Notes under the pieces: model-generated
Told to the model about the DNA's origin: nothing
What the model saw: only the letters and a program-made list of their open reading frames with translations
Database searches by the model: none
Program-made: the position numbers and the translations under genes
Shown: one piece after another, positions 1-9,119 of the stretch
How positions within the stretch are numbered: position 1 is the first letter of the stretch
Layout: each line of letters starts with the position of its first letter
Source: Pseudomonadota bacterium
GTDB lineage: Bacteria; Pseudomonadota; Gammaproteobacteria; Burkholderiales; Burkholderiaceae_B
NCBI GenBank assembly: GCA_023425645.1
Contig: JAFACG010000009.1
Coordinates: 186,001-250,000 of the forward strand
Direction of reading: 5' to 3'
DNA length: 64,000 bases

Positions 1-987
1 CTGCGCATCAAGGCCACCAAGCATTTCCTCTGGATCGTCATCGCGCTCTGGACGGGCTATACCTTCATCGGCTATTTTGCCCCCATCCGCGAGCTGGGCG
101 GCGAGCTCATCGCCCTGACGCTGGGTCCCTGGCAGTGGTTCTGGCTGCTGTTCTACGCCTTCGCCACCTGGGGCAACGCCGGCTTCATGCGCGAGGCCGT
201 GTGCAAGTACATGTGTCCCTACGCTCGGTTCCAGAGCGTCATGGTGGACCGCGACACCTTCGTGGTCACCTACGACTTCGTGCGCGGTGAAAAACGCGGC
301 GGGCGGTCCCGCAAGATCGACCACAAGGAAGCCGGCATGGGCGACTGCGTGGATTGCAGCCTTTGCGTGCAGGTCTGTCCGACCGGCATCGACATCCGCG
401 ACGGCCTGCAGTACATGTGCATAGGCTGCGGCGCCTGCGTGGACGCCTGCGACCAGGTCATGGACAAGATGGGCTATGAAAAGGGCCTGATCCGCTACAC
501 CTCGGAGCGCGCCATCAAGGATAGGCTGACGCAGTCGCAGGTGCGCCGGCGCATGCTGCGCCCGCGCGTCATCTCCTATATCCTGATCCTGGCCGTCATC
601 TGCGGCGCCTTCGTCTACACCCTGGCCACGCGCACCCCGATGCGGGTCGACGTCATCCGCGACCGCGGCGCGCTGGGACGCGAGGTGCCGGGCGGCCTGA
701 TCGAAAATGTCTTCCGCCTGCAGGTCATCAACACGTCCGAAGAATCCATGGAGCTGCAGCTGTCCGTCAGCGGGCTGGAGGGAGCGCGCATCACCTTGAC
801 CGAGAACGGCAGCGACCGCATCCATGTGGACGCCGCCGCCAACAAGCTCCTGCCCGTCGTGGTGCAGGTGCCGGTCAACAGCGCCAAGCCGGGCCTGTAT
901 GATATTTCCATCCAGGCGGTGGGCGAGCACGAGAACGGTCAGAAGACCTATGTGAACGAACGCAGCAGTTTTTATATTCCTCAATGA
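1..987 (+). CDS. ccoG: CcoG, cbb3 cytochrome oxidase accessory protein (5' end outside window)
   Basis: Polyferredoxin of the inner membrane needed for assembly of cbb3-type cytochrome c oxidase, where family members act in copper reduction or insertion. The reading frame is open from base 1, so the start lies upstream; 328 residues are visible. They begin in the membrane part (hydrophobic stretches around bases 25-180), followed by two ferredoxin clusters with the Cys patterns CVDCSLCVQVCP and CIGCGACVDAC at about bases 349-455. Next come another transmembrane helix (about 575-630) and the Ig-like FixG C-terminal domain. The stop overlaps an ATG of the next reading frame, and fixH follows 20 nt later, the usual ccoG-fixH order. 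Identification is secure; only the N-terminus is missing. Confidence 0.95.
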   Translation: MRIKATKHFLWIVIALWTGYTFIGYFAPIRELGGELIALTLGPWQWFWLLFYAFATWGNAGFMREAVCKYMCPYARFQSVMVDRDTFVVTYDFVRGEKRGGRSRKIDHKEAGMGDCVDCSLCVQVCPTGIDIRDGLQYMCIGCGACVDACDQVMDKMGYEKGLIRYTSERAIKDRLTQSQVRRRMLRPRVISYILILAVICGAFVYTLATRTPMRVDVIRDRGALGREVPGGLIENVFRLQVINTSEESMELQLSVSGLEGARITLTENGSDRIHVDAAANKLLPVVVQVPVNSAKPGLYDISIQAVGEHENGQKTYVNERSSFYIPQ

Positions 988-1007
988 TTTTTCAGGGAGA
1001 GCAAGTC

Positions 1008-1214
1008 ATGGACAAAAGTACCGACAGTCAACCGTGGTGGCGCGAACCCTGGCCCTGGCTGCTCATGGCCGGCCCGGCGCTGGCCATCGTGGGCTGCGCC
1101 ATCACCATCGTCCTGGCCTTCCAGAATTTCAGCGATCAGGATGTGAACGACGGCGGGGTCAAGCAGGGCCTGGTCGTCAGCAAGCCTGCTCCCGCTCAGG
1201 ACAAAAACCGATAG
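1008..1214 (+). CDS. fixH: FixH-like small membrane protein
   Basis: A 68-residue protein with one transmembrane helix at about residues 14-39 and a conserved WWREPWPWLLMAGPA start. This is the truncated FixH form found next to ccoG in Burkholderiales; it is probably involved in cbb3 oxidase or copper-site assembly. I chose ATG 1008 because AGGGAGA lies 7 nt upstream (994-1000). An in-frame ATG at 984 overlaps the ccoG stop and has no ribosome-binding site. Family FixH proteins of about 160 residues carry a periplasmic domain that is missing here, so equivalence of function is inferred from position. Confidence 0.75.
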   Translation: MDKSTDSQPWWREPWPWLLMAGPALAIVGCAITIVLAFQNFSDQDVNDGGVKQGLVVSKPAPAQDKNR

Positions 1215-1275
1215 ATAGCTTCCCCGGTTTACGATAGGGTAAAGAATCATGTGGCCTTTCAAGAAGGGGGTACGA

Positions 1276-1530
1276 ATGAGCATTCGGTCTCTGATGTGGA
1301 TACTGTGGCCTTCATTCCTGGCGGCGGGCGCGATCAGCGCCGTCGTCTTCGCCCTGGTGGATCCCCTGGATATCGTATTTCTTGGGCACCTGCAGGCCGA
1401 TCGCCTGTCGGTCTATACCGCGTCCTTCTTCCTGTTCTGGCTGGCCGCCGCCGGCTCCAGCGCGCTGAGCCTGTTCATGTCCCCGGGCGGCAAGGCGGAC
1501 TTGCCGGAACCGGCCGACAGCCTGGACTGA
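1276..1530 (+). CDS. Small two-helix membrane protein of the ccoG-fnr region
   Basis: An 84-residue hydrophobic protein with two probable transmembrane helices (about residues 5-28 and 44-65) joined by a short loop, and a charged C-terminus. I cannot name a family with certainty. Its place between the cbb3 accessory genes and the FNR regulator suggests a role in microaerobic respiration. The chosen ATG 1276 is preceded by the strong Shine-Dalgarno AAGAAGGGGG (1261-1270). An in-frame ATG at 1249 would add nine residues but has only a weak site. A bidirectional terminator follows at 1556-1579. Confidence 0.7.
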   Translation: MSIRSLMWILWPSFLAAGAISAVVFALVDPLDIVFLGHLQADRLSVYTASFFLFWLAAAGSSALSLFMSPGGKADLPEPADSLD

Positions 1531-1555
1531 GGCGCTGCGTCCGAACCATAAAAAA

Positions 1556-1586
1556 AGCACACGCGTCGCTGCGTGTGCTTTTTTTT
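1556..1586. terminator. Bidirectional intrinsic terminator between the ccoG block and fnr
   Basis: A 9-bp perfect stem (AGCACACGC 1556-1564 with GCGTGTGCT 1571-1579) and a 6-nt loop, flanked by an A run on the left (1549-1556) and a T run on the right (1579-1586). It can therefore end transcription from both convergent genes. Confidence 0.9.
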
Positions 1587-1647
1587 GCATGCCCCGGCGC
1601 GCCGGGCGGAAACCGGGCCCTTGGCGGGTCCTATTGCGGGCGCGCGT

Positions 1648-2376
1648 TCATTCGCATTCAGTGCCGGCCAGGCTCTGCAGGGCGGGCAGATCCAGCAGGT
1701 GGACTTCGCGCTGCGATATCTTGAGCAGGCCTTCGCGCGCGAAACGCGAGAACAGGCGGCTGACGGTCTCCAGGGTCAGGCCCAGGAAATTGCCGATTTC
1801 TTCGCGGCTCATGCGCAGGATGAATTCGTAAGGGGAATAACCCAGCAGGGAAAGGCGCTGCGACAGGTTCAGCAGGAAGGCGGCCAGGCGCTGTTCGGAA
1901 CGCAGGCCCGCCAGAGTCAGCATCAACTGGTGGGCGCGGTTGATCTCCTTGCTCATCAGGCGGCGGAACTGCTGCTGCAGGATGGGCAATTGAGCCGAGA
2001 GGCGATCCAGGTCGTCCAGGCGGATCACGCAGACTTCGCTGTCCTCCAGCGCGATGGCGTGCGAGACATGGCGGTTCTCGACCAGGCTGTCCATGCCCAG
2101 AATCTCGCCGGGCAGCAGAAAGCCCGTGATCTGGATGTGTCCGGTGGAGTCCTCCAGCTGCATCTTGATCGATCCCGAACGCAGGCCATAGATGCCTTCG
2201 ACCGGATCGGCCAGGCGGAACAGGGCCCCGCCCTTGGGGATGCGAATACGCTCCTTGACCAGGTCGTCGAGCCTCTCCATTTCATGCTTGGGCATGCCCA
2301 GAGGAAGACACACCTCGTTCAGCATACAACTGGAGCAGCGTATGGAATCAGAGGTAACCGAGATACGTTTTTGCAT
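1648..2376 (-). CDS. fnr: FNR-type oxygen-sensing transcription regulator
   Basis: CRP/FNR-family regulator (Anr/Btr/FnrL type) that senses oxygen through a [4Fe-4S] cluster and switches on anaerobic and microaerobic genes. With the ATG at 2376 the protein has 242 residues. Its cysteines fall at 14, 17, 23 and 116, the same spacing as C20/C23/C29/C122 of E. coli Fnr. A cAMP-type cupin fold (about 35-150) is followed by a winged helix with the FNR recognition signature ETVSR. A TTG 42 nt further upstream is in frame but lies inside a probable FNR box, so I prefer the ATG. The adjacent ccoG-fixH genes are typical FNR targets. Confidence 0.93.
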   Translation of the reverse strand: MQKRISVTSDSIRCSSCMLNEVCLPLGMPKHEMERLDDLVKERIRIPKGGALFRLADPVEGIYGLRSGSIKMQLEDSTGHIQITGFLLPGEILGMDSLVENRHVSHAIALEDSEVCVIRLDDLDRLSAQLPILQQQFRRLMSKEINRAHQLMLTLAGLRSEQRLAAFLLNLSQRLSLLGYSPYEFILRMSREEIGNFLGLTLETVSRLFSRFAREGLLKISQREVHLLDLPALQSLAGTECE

Positions 2377-2409
2377 AAAGATAGAGTCGGACTGCGGAAC
2401 GCGGAATCC

Positions 2410-2423
2410 TTGAGTCAAATCAA
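2410..2423 (-). promoter_or_regulatory. FNR box in the fnr promoter
   Basis: On the minus strand the sequence reads TTGATTTGACTCAA, which matches the FNR/Anr consensus TTGAT-N4-ATCAA except for one base. It lies about 34-47 nt upstream of the fnr ATG, which suggests autoregulation. It sits in the only gene-free stretch over 300 nt (2377-2699), which otherwise holds the clpB heat-shock promoter candidate and no recognisable gene. Confidence 0.65.
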
Positions 2424-2576
2424 GATCAATTGTAGCTTTTTATTGATGACTATTCTGTTGAATCCCCGAATATGTTCAGGCGCTGATTTCCGCGGGCCTG
2501 CCGTGAGCGGCAGTCACGGCCCCGTTCAGCTGCCAGGCGCCTGATTTTTCCTTGTTGTATAAAAGCGATGGAAGGG

Positions 2577-2604
2577 CTTGAATTCGGTGCCTTCGTCCTT
2601 ATCT
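2577..2604 (+). promoter_or_regulatory. Candidate RpoH (sigma-32) promoter of clpB
   Basis: CTTGAA (2577-2582), a 14-nt spacer, then CCTTATCT (2597-2604), compared with the sigma-32 pattern CTTGAA-N13/14-CCCCATnT. The -35 is perfect and the -10 matches at about five of eight bases. It lies about 95 nt upstream of the clpB start, as expected for a heat-shock gene. Confidence 0.5.
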
Positions 2605-2699
2605 GCATTCCATCCTGTTATTTGTTGTGAGACCCGGGCGGGCAGTGATCGGTAACTGTTGGCAGTGGGTTTCCGCATTTGTTCATAAGTGAATAATCC

Positions 2700-5291
2700 A
2701 TGCGAATCGATAAACTGACAACGAAGTTTCAGCAGGCCCTGGCCGATGCGCAAAGCCTCGCTGTTCGCGAAGACAATCCCTACCTGGAACCGGCCCACGT
2801 GCTGGTGGCCCTGCTGGCCGACTCCGAGTCCGGCACCGGCAGCCTGCTGGCGCGCGCCGGCGTGGCCATACCGCGCCTGGACACCGAGTTGACCCGCCTG
2901 ATTAACAACCTGCCCAAGGTGCAGGGTGCAGAAGGCCAGCAGCAGCTCAGCTCCGCCCTGCAGGCGGCCTTGGCGCGCACGGAGAAGGAAGCCGCAAACC
3001 GCGGCGACACCTATATCGCCAGCGAACTCTTCCTGCTGGCGCTTGCCGACGACAAGGGCGAGACCGGCCGCGCACTGCGTGACAGCGGCTTGCAGCGCAA
3101 GGCGCTGGAGGCGGCCATCGACGCGGTGCGAGGCGGGGCCAATGTGTCCGATCCCGAAGGCGAGAGCAATCGGGAAGCCCTGGACAAGTACACCACCGAC
3201 CTGACCGAGCGCGCCCGCCAGGGCAAGCTGGATCCGGTCATCGGCCGTGACGACGAGATCCGCCGCACCATACAGATCCTGCAGCGCCGCACCAAGAACA
3301 ATCCCGTACTGATAGGCGAGCCCGGTGTGGGCAAGACCGCCATCGTGGAAGGCCTGGCCCAGCGTATCGTCAACAATGAAGTGCCTGAAACCCTCAAGGG
3401 CAAGCGCCTGCTGGTGCTGGACCTGGCCGCCTTGCTGGCCGGCGCCAAGTACCGGGGCGAGTTCGAGGAACGCCTGAAGGCCGTGCTCAAGGAACTGTCC
3501 AAGGACGACGGCAAGACCATCGTCTTCATCGACGAGCTGCACACCATGGTGGGCGCGGGCAAGGCCGAAGGCGCCATGGACGCCGGCAACATGCTCAAGC
3601 CGGCTCTGTCGCGCGGCGAACTGCACTGCATAGGCGCCACCACCCTGAACGAGTACCGCCAGTACATCGAGAAGGACGCCGCGCTGGAGCGCCGCTTCCA
3701 GAAGGTGCTGGTCAACGAACCCGATGTGGAGTCCACCATCGCCATCCTGCGCGGCCTGCAGGAGCGCTATGAGCTGCACCACGGCGTGGCCATCACCGAC
3801 CCGGCCATCGTGGCGGCGGCCGAGCTCTCGCAGCGCTACATCACCGACCGCTTCCTGCCGGACAAGGCCATCGACCTGATCGACGAGGCCGCTGCCCGAA
3901 TCCGCATGGAGATCGACTCCAAGCCCGAGGTCATGGACAAGCTGGACCGGCGCATCATCCAGTTGAAGATCGAGCGCGAAGCCGTGATCAAGGACACGGA
4001 CGAAGCCTCGCAGCGTCGCCTGCAGGCCATCAATGATGAGATGGAAAAGCTGCAGCGCGAGTACAACGACTACGAGGAAATCTGGAAGGCCGAGAAAGCC
4101 TCGGTCCAGGGTTCGCAGGTGATCAAGGAAGAAATCGAGCAGGTGCGCGCCGAGATGGCCGAACTGCAGCGCAAGGGCCAGTTCGACAAGCTGGCCGAGC
4201 TCCAGTACGGCAAGCTGCCCGAGCTGGAGGGGCGCCTGAAGGCGGCCGAGAAGGCCATGGACAGCGCCGACCAGGACAAGCCGCGGCTGCTGCGCACGCA
4301 GGTCGGCGCCGAAGAGATCGCCGAGGTGGTCTCGCGCGCCACCGGCATTCCGGTGGCCAAGATGATGCAGGGCGAGCGCGAGAAGCTGCTGCAGATGGAA
4401 GGCTACCTGCACAAGCGCGTGGTGGGCCAGGACGAGGCCGTGCGCCTGGTGTCCGACGCCATCCGCCGTTCGCGCGCCGGGCTGTCCGATCCGTCCCGCC
4501 CTTATGGCTCCTTCCTGTTCCTGGGGCCCACCGGCGTGGGCAAGACCGAGCTGACCAAGGCGCTGGCCAACTTCCTGTTCGATTCGGAGGACCACATGGT
4601 CCGAATCGACATGAGCGAGTTCATGGAGAAGCATTCGGTGGCCCGCCTGATCGGCGCGCCTCCCGGCTATGTGGGCTATGAAGAGGGCGGCTACCTGACC
4701 GAGGCCGTGCGTCGCAAGCCATACTCCGTCATTCTGCTGGACGAGGTGGAGAAGGCGCATCCGGACGTGTTCAACATCCTTTTGCAGGTGCTGGACGACG
4801 GCCGGCTGACCGACGGCCAGGGACGCACGGTGGATTTCCGCAATACGGTGATCATCATGACCTCCAACCTTGGTTCGCAGCACATCCAGCGTCTGGCCGG
4901 GGAATCCTACGATGTGGTCAAGGAAGTGGTGTGGGAAGAAGTGAAGCAGCATTTCCGCCCCGAGTTCCTGAACCGGATCGACGAGGTGGTGGTGTTCCAC
5001 GGTCTGGAGTCCGAGCACATCGAGTCCATCGCCCGGATCCAGTTGCAGCGCCTGGACGAGCGCCTGGCGCAACGAGACATGCATCTGGATGTCAGCGACG
5101 CCGCGTTGGAGCAGTTGGCCAAGGCCGGCTTCGATCCGGTGTTCGGCGCCCGGCCCCTGAAGCGGGCCATCCAGCAGCACATCGAGAATCCGGTGGCGCG
5201 CCTGATTCTGGAAGGTCGCTTCGGCCCCAAGGATGTGGTGCCGGTGGACTGGAAGGACGGCCAGTTCGTGTTCGAGCGCACCATCCAGTAA
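2700..5291 (+). CDS. clpB: ATP-dependent disaggregase ClpB
   Basis: Cytosolic AAA+ chaperone that, with DnaK, pulls proteins out of aggregates after heat stress. The protein has 863 residues, the normal ClpB length. The order is an N-terminal Clp-N double repeat (about 1-145), a first AAA domain with Walker A GEPGVGKT at 206-213, the long coiled-coil middle domain characteristic of ClpB (about 405-525), a second AAA domain with Walker A GPTGVGKT at 609-616, and the D2-small domain. The middle domain and the lack of a ClpP-binding loop separate it from ClpA/ClpC. It stands alone, with a probable RpoH promoter upstream and a strong terminator downstream. Confidence 0.98.
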   Translation: MRIDKLTTKFQQALADAQSLAVREDNPYLEPAHVLVALLADSESGTGSLLARAGVAIPRLDTELTRLINNLPKVQGAEGQQQLSSALQAALARTEKEAANRGDTYIASELFLLALADDKGETGRALRDSGLQRKALEAAIDAVRGGANVSDPEGESNREALDKYTTDLTERARQGKLDPVIGRDDEIRRTIQILQRRTKNNPVLIGEPGVGKTAIVEGLAQRIVNNEVPETLKGKRLLVLDLAALLAGAKYRGEFEERLKAVLKELSKDDGKTIVFIDELHTMVGAGKAEGAMDAGNMLKPALSRGELHCIGATTLNEYRQYIEKDAALERRFQKVLVNEPDVESTIAILRGLQERYELHHGVAITDPAIVAAAELSQRYITDRFLPDKAIDLIDEAAARIRMEIDSKPEVMDKLDRRIIQLKIEREAVIKDTDEASQRRLQAINDEMEKLQREYNDYEEIWKAEKASVQGSQVIKEEIEQVRAEMAELQRKGQFDKLAELQYGKLPELEGRLKAAEKAMDSADQDKPRLLRTQVGAEEIAEVVSRATGIPVAKMMQGEREKLLQMEGYLHKRVVGQDEAVRLVSDAIRRSRAGLSDPSRPYGSFLFLGPTGVGKTELTKALANFLFDSEDHMVRIDMSEFMEKHSVARLIGAPPGYVGYEEGGYLTEAVRRKPYSVILLDEVEKAHPDVFNILLQVLDDGRLTDGQGRTVDFRNTVIIMTSNLGSQHIQRLAGESYDVVKEVVWEEVKQHFRPEFLNRIDEVVVFHGLESEHIESIARIQLQRLDERLAQRDMHLDVSDAALEQLAKAGFDPVFGARPLKRAIQQHIENPVARLILEGRFGPKDVVPVDWKDGQFVFERTIQ

Positions 5292-5298
5292 CACGCCT

Positions 5299-5366
5299 GC
5301 CGGGAAGGTGCGCCTTCCCGGCGGCCGACGACAAAAAAGCGCCTGGAAAAAACCAGGCGCTTTTTT
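5299..5366. terminator. Double hairpin with bidirectional terminator after clpB
   Basis: A first 10-bp perfect hairpin (5299-5308 with 5313-5322) is followed by a second, GCGCCTGG (5339-5346) with CCAGGCGC (5353-5360). The second is flanked by A6 on the left and T6 on the right, so it serves both clpB and the convergent queH. Confidence 0.9.
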
Positions 5367-5466
5367 GTCGTCCTTCGGTAGAGCGTCCGTTCGCCTCCGA
5401 GGGCTATGGAGCGCGTACGCGTGTCGCCAGCGGCTGGCGAGTCTCAGGCCGGGGGCGACGGGACGA

Positions 5467-6162
5467 TCATGGCGTGCCGGCAGGCGCTGGCGGCGGATTG
5501 AGCTCCAGTTCGTCCTTGCCGTAGAACTTGACGCCGATCTGGATGCGTTCGCGGCCGTTGGCGCGGCGGTGGCGGTTGGTGTCGCGCAGCGAATAGACGC
5601 AGCCGCAGTACTCCTGCTGGTAGAAGTTCTCGCGCTTGCTGATCTCCAGCATGCGTTGCGAGCCGCCGCCCTTGCGCCAGTTGTAGGTCCAGTACTTCAG
5701 TTCGGGGTACCGGGCGGCGGCGCGTTCGCCGCAGTCATTGATCTGGTTCATGTCCTTCCAGCGCGAAATGCCCAGGACGCTGGAGATGATGTCGAAGCCG
5801 TGCTCGTGGGCATACAGCGCCGTGCGTTCGAAACGCATGTCGAAGCACACGGTGCAGCGTTCGCCCCGTTCGGGCGCATGTTCCAGGCCGCGCACCCGCT
5901 CGAACCAGTTGTCCACGTCGTAGTCGGCGTCGATGAATTCGATGCCGTGCTTTTGGGCGAAGCGGATGTTCTCCTGCTTGCGCAGCTCGTATTCGCGCAC
6001 CGGATGGATGTTGGGGTTGTAGAAGAAGATGGTGTATTGAATGCCCGACGCGTGCAGCGCTTCCATGACTTCGCCCGAGCAGGGCGCGCAACAGGAGTGC
6101 AGCAGCAGCTTTTGCCGTTGGTCCGGCATGGTCAGGGGTTTGCGATCTACCGTGGTGGACAT
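5467..6162 (-). CDS. queH: Epoxyqueuosine reductase QueH
   Basis: Last step of queuosine synthesis in tRNA: reduction of epoxyqueuosine to queuosine. This is the non-cobalamin QueH family (formerly DUF208), an alternative to QueG. The 231-residue protein has HSCCAPCS at residues 22-29, then the CTVC pair and the late C-G-C motif that supply the ligands of the [4Fe-4S] cluster and the second metal. It also has the family signatures FYNPNIHP and RKQENIRFA. The start at 6162 has only a weak ribosome-binding site; a second in-frame ATG is at 6129, just before the conserved region. No other queuosine gene is nearby. Confidence 0.93.
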   Translation of the reverse strand: MSTTVDRKPLTMPDQRQKLLLHSCCAPCSGEVMEALHASGIQYTIFFYNPNIHPVREYELRKQENIRFAQKHGIEFIDADYDVDNWFERVRGLEHAPERGERCTVCFDMRFERTALYAHEHGFDIISSVLGISRWKDMNQINDCGERAAARYPELKYWTYNWRKGGGSQRMLEISKRENFYQQEYCGCVYSLRDTNRHRRANGRERIQIGVKFYGKDELELNPPPAPAGTP

Positions 6163-6221
6163 GAGCGTGAATCCGTGAAAAGGGCGCCCGCATTGGGGCG
6201 TGCATGGAACTTATGAGCTTA

Positions 6222-6265
6222 TTTTACCGCCGGGCCGTCGGAATGCCGCATCACCCAAGGTAAAA
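6222..6265. repeat. 44-bp dispersed repeat, copy 1
   Basis: A 44-bp element between the glnE stop and queH, with terminal inverted repeat TTTTACC (6222-6228) / GGTAAAA (6259-6265). The inner 30 bases are identical to the copy at 29996-30039. The two differences between copies fall at paired positions (A-T here, G-C there), which indicates a base-paired stem. Not a standard terminator on either strand, because the T run precedes the stem and the A run follows it. Confidence 0.85.
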
Positions 6266-6274
6266 AGCGTAGGC

Positions 6275-9022
6275 TCAGTACCCCAGCACCTGGTCCCAGA
6301 GCCGCGTGACGGCCTGGCGCTCGGCTACGAGCTCGGTGGGCGGCACGCGGGCCTTTTCGGCGCCTTCCAGCCGCAGCGCGTGCTGGCGGCGGCGCAGGCT
6401 GCGGTAGGCGTCGGCCACTTCCTGCGCCAGCGTTGCGGGAATGAGCCCGGCCTGGGCTGCGATGCCCAGCAGCGCGATGTTGCCCAGATTCTCCAGCAGG
6501 CGCGGGTGGGCGCGGCTGTGGCACAGCACCAGGTACTGGGTGACGAACTCCACGTCCACCATGCCGCCGCGGTCGTGCTTCAGGTCGAAGAGATCGCTGC
6601 GGTTCGGGTGGCCGGCGCTGATCTTGTCGCGCATGTCCAGGATGTCGGCGCGCAGCTTGCGCGGGTCGCGTTCCATCAGCAGGATGGTGCGGCGGATCTG
6701 GTCGAAGCGCTCCTGTATGCCGGGGGCGCCGGTGACGAAGCGCGCCCGCGTGATGGCCTGGTGCTCCCAGGACCAGGCGCTGCGGGTCTGGTATTGCTCG
6801 AAGGCATCCACGCTGACGGCCAGCAGGCCCGCGTCGCCGTCCGGGCGCAGGCGCAGGTCGATCTCGTACAGCCGGCCCGAGGACGTCATGGCGGACAGCC
6901 AGCTGGTCATGCGCCTTGCCAGCTTGATGTAGCGTTCTACGGAATCCTGGTCCGGGTCGTCGTAGAGAAACACCAGGTCCAGGTCGGAGGCGTAGCCGAT
7001 TTCCTTGCCGCCCAGCTTGCCATAGGCGATCACGGCGAAGCGGGGGGGAGCGTCCTGCGATTCTTCCATCGTCCTGGGCCGGGTCAGGGGCCAGGTACGC
7101 CTTACGGTCTCGGTCAGCATCATGTCGGCCAGGGCGGAGAGCTGGTCCGCCAGGGCTTCCACGGTCAGGACGCCTTCCAGGTCCTGGGCCAGCAGCTGGA
7201 AGGTGATCTGGTGCTGCCAGTCGCGCATCAGATTCATCTGCTGTTCCACATCGGCGCGTCCGTCCGGCAGCAGGCAGGCGTCCAGGTCGCGCCGCATCTG
7301 GGCCGACAGCGTGCCGAAGTCGGGCATTTCCATCAGGGAGCGCCATTCGATCAGACTGTCCAGCAGCAGGGGGTACTGGGCAAGGTACTGGGCCGCCCAG
7401 GGGCTGGCGGCCACGATGCGGGCCACGCGGGCGAGAGTGTCGGGGTATTCGGCCAGCAACGCCAGGTAGGCGCTGCGCTGGGCGATGAGCTCGATCAGCG
7501 TGAAAAGGCGGGCGGCCGTGCTTTCGGGATCTTCCGAGCGCCGCGCGCAGTCCTCGGCCAGCGGCAGCAGCCGCTGCACCCTGTCCAGGCTCACGTTGGG
7601 CAGGCTGCGGATGCGGTGACTGTCCAGCAGGGCCTGGCGCCGCCGCGCGATGCGCTGCTCCAGATCCTGGTCTGGCGCCTGCGTCGGGGCGGCGTCCGGC
7701 TGCGGCGCGGGCTCCGCAGCGGATTCCTCGCCCATGCCCGCCAGGCGGAAGGCGTTGCGGAAGGTGTCGGCAACGAAGGCGCGGTGTTCGCCCAGCTGCC
7801 GGTCGAAATCGGCCAGGGACAAGCCGAGCGTACCGGCCAGGGCGGCGCGCTGTTCCTCGTCCTGGGGCAGCAGATGGGTCTGCTCGTCCTCCCGGTACTG
7901 GAGGCGATGCTCCACCTGGCGCAAAAAGGTATAGGCGGCCAGCAGCCGGTCGCAGAAGTCCTGCTCCAGCAGGCCCGCCGCGCACTGGCGCTGCAGGGCC
8001 AGGTGCAGGCTGGGCGTTTGCAGAGAGGGTTGACGGCCGCCGCGGATGAGCTGGTTCAACTGGACCACGAACTCTATTTCGCGGATGCCTCCGTCGCCCA
8101 GCTTGATGTTCTGCCAGGCTTCCACGCCGCTGCGGTTCAGGACACGGCGGTTCCAGTCCTGGCGGATGCGTTCGCGCAGGCCGCGCAGGGCCGACAGCGC
8201 GTCGAAGTCGAAGTACTTGCGATAGACGAAGGGCGTGCGCAGGGCTTCGAACTGGCGTATGTCGGCGCGGCACTGGCTGCCCTGGAAGGCGCGCGCCGTG
8301 ATCGGCCTGGCCTTGATCCAGGCATAGCGCTCCCATTCGCGGCCCTGGTTGACCAGGTAGTTCTCCAGCGCCTGCATGCTCCAGGCCAGGGGGCCGACAT
8401 CGCCGTCGGGACGCAGGCGCAGGTCGGTGCGAAAGACCTGCCCGTAGGCGTCGCTGTCGGAGAGCACGGGCATCATGCGCTGGGTCAGCTTGCCGTAGAA
8501 CTCGTGGTGGCTGATGGGCCGGCGCCCGTCGGTTTCGCCGTCCTCGTCGTAGAGCATGATCAGGTCGATGTCGGAGGAGACATTCAGCTCGCGGCCGCCC
8601 AGCTTGCCCATGCCCAGGATGATCATTTCCTGAGGCAGGCCGGTCTCGGGGTGACGGGGAATGCCGTGCACCGAGGCCAGCTGGGCCGCGACGGTTTCGT
8701 AGGCCTGCGCCACGGCCAGATCGGCCAGGGAGGACATGGCCCGCATGACCTCGTCCAGGCCCGCGCTGCCGTTGATGTCGCGCACCATGAGCAGCAGGAA
8801 GACCCGCTCGCGCAATTGCCGCAGGGCTTGCCGGACCTCGGCCAGGCGGTCGCCGCCGGGGGCGGGCAGCAAGTCCTGGTACCATTGGCGGATGAGCTCG
8901 GGCGTGACGGCCTGGCCGGCTTGCTGCTCCAGCCATTGCCCCAGTTGCGGATGGGAGTTTACTTTTCGACGCAAGGGGCCGGACCATTGCATTGCCGGCT
9001 TCAATATAATGGACGGGCTCAT
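6275..9022 (-). CDS. glnE: Bifunctional glutamine synthetase adenylyltransferase / adenylyl-removase GlnE
   Basis: Controls glutamine synthetase by attaching AMP to GlnA and removing it, under command of PII proteins. The 915-residue protein holds two nucleotidyltransferase halves. The N-terminal adenylyl-removase half has [11 protein letters not shown] followed by SSDIDLI (about residues 140-160). The C-terminal adenylyltransferase half has [11 protein letters not shown] followed by [12 protein letters not shown] (about 665-690). Each half is followed by a helical GlnE region. The first ATG at 9022 lacks a clear Shine-Dalgarno, and an ATG at 8992 is possible. The gene is divergent from yhdP across 97 nt; a TATAAT at 9005-9010 on the plus strand is a -10 candidate for yhdP, without a good -35. 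Confidence 0.96.
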   Translation of the reverse strand: MSPSIILKPAMQWSGPLRRKVNSHPQLGQWLEQQAGQAVTPELIRQWYQDLLPAPGGDRLAEVRQALRQLRERVFLLLMVRDINGSAGLDEVMRAMSSLADLAVAQAYETVAAQLASVHGIPRHPETGLPQEMIILGMGKLGGRELNVSSDIDLIMLYDEDGETDGRRPISHHEFYGKLTQRMMPVLSDSDAYGQVFRTDLRLRPDGDVGPLAWSMQALENYLVNQGREWERYAWIKARPITARAFQGSQCRADIRQFEALRTPFVYRKYFDFDALSALRGLRERIRQDWNRRVLNRSGVEAWQNIKLGDGGIREIEFVVQLNQLIRGGRQPSLQTPSLHLALQRQCAAGLLEQDFCDRLLAAYTFLRQVEHRLQYREDEQTHLLPQDEEQRAALAGTLGLSLADFDRQLGEHRAFVADTFRNAFRLAGMGEESAAEPAPQPDAAPTQAPDQDLEQRIARRRQALLDSHRIRSLPNVSLDRVQRLLPLAEDCARRSEDPESTAARLFTLIELIAQRSAYLALLAEYPDTLARVARIVAASPWAAQYLAQYPLLLDSLIEWRSLMEMPDFGTLSAQMRRDLDACLLPDGRADVEQQMNLMRDWQHQITFQLLAQDLEGVLTVEALADQLSALADMMLTETVRRTWPLTRPRTMEESQDAPPRFAVIAYGKLGGKEIGYASDLDLVFLYDDPDQDSVERYIKLARRMTSWLSAMTSSGRLYEIDLRLRPDGDAGLLAVSVDAFEQYQTRSAWSWEHQAITRARFVTGAPGIQERFDQIRRTILLMERDPRKLRADILDMRDKISAGHPNRSDLFDLKHDRGGMVDVEFVTQYLVLCHSRAHPRLLENLGNIALLGIAAQAGLIPATLAQEVADAYRSLRRRQHALRLEGAEKARVPPTELVAERQAVTRLWDQVLGY

Positions 9023-9119
9023 ACGATAAGAGGCTGTTCGGAAATGGTGGGCAGGCGCGCCGGCCTGGCCCGGCGAAGCCGGAAATGGCCGAATCTAACT
9101 ATACTCGGGAATTGACTGC

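Noticed and set aside
2526..5294. A 922-codon open frame antisense to clpB, and similar very long antisense frames opposite glnE, yhdP and valS
   Set aside because: Low-complexity His/Gln/Gly/Ala-rich translations produced by GC-rich codon bias of the real genes; no family motifs.
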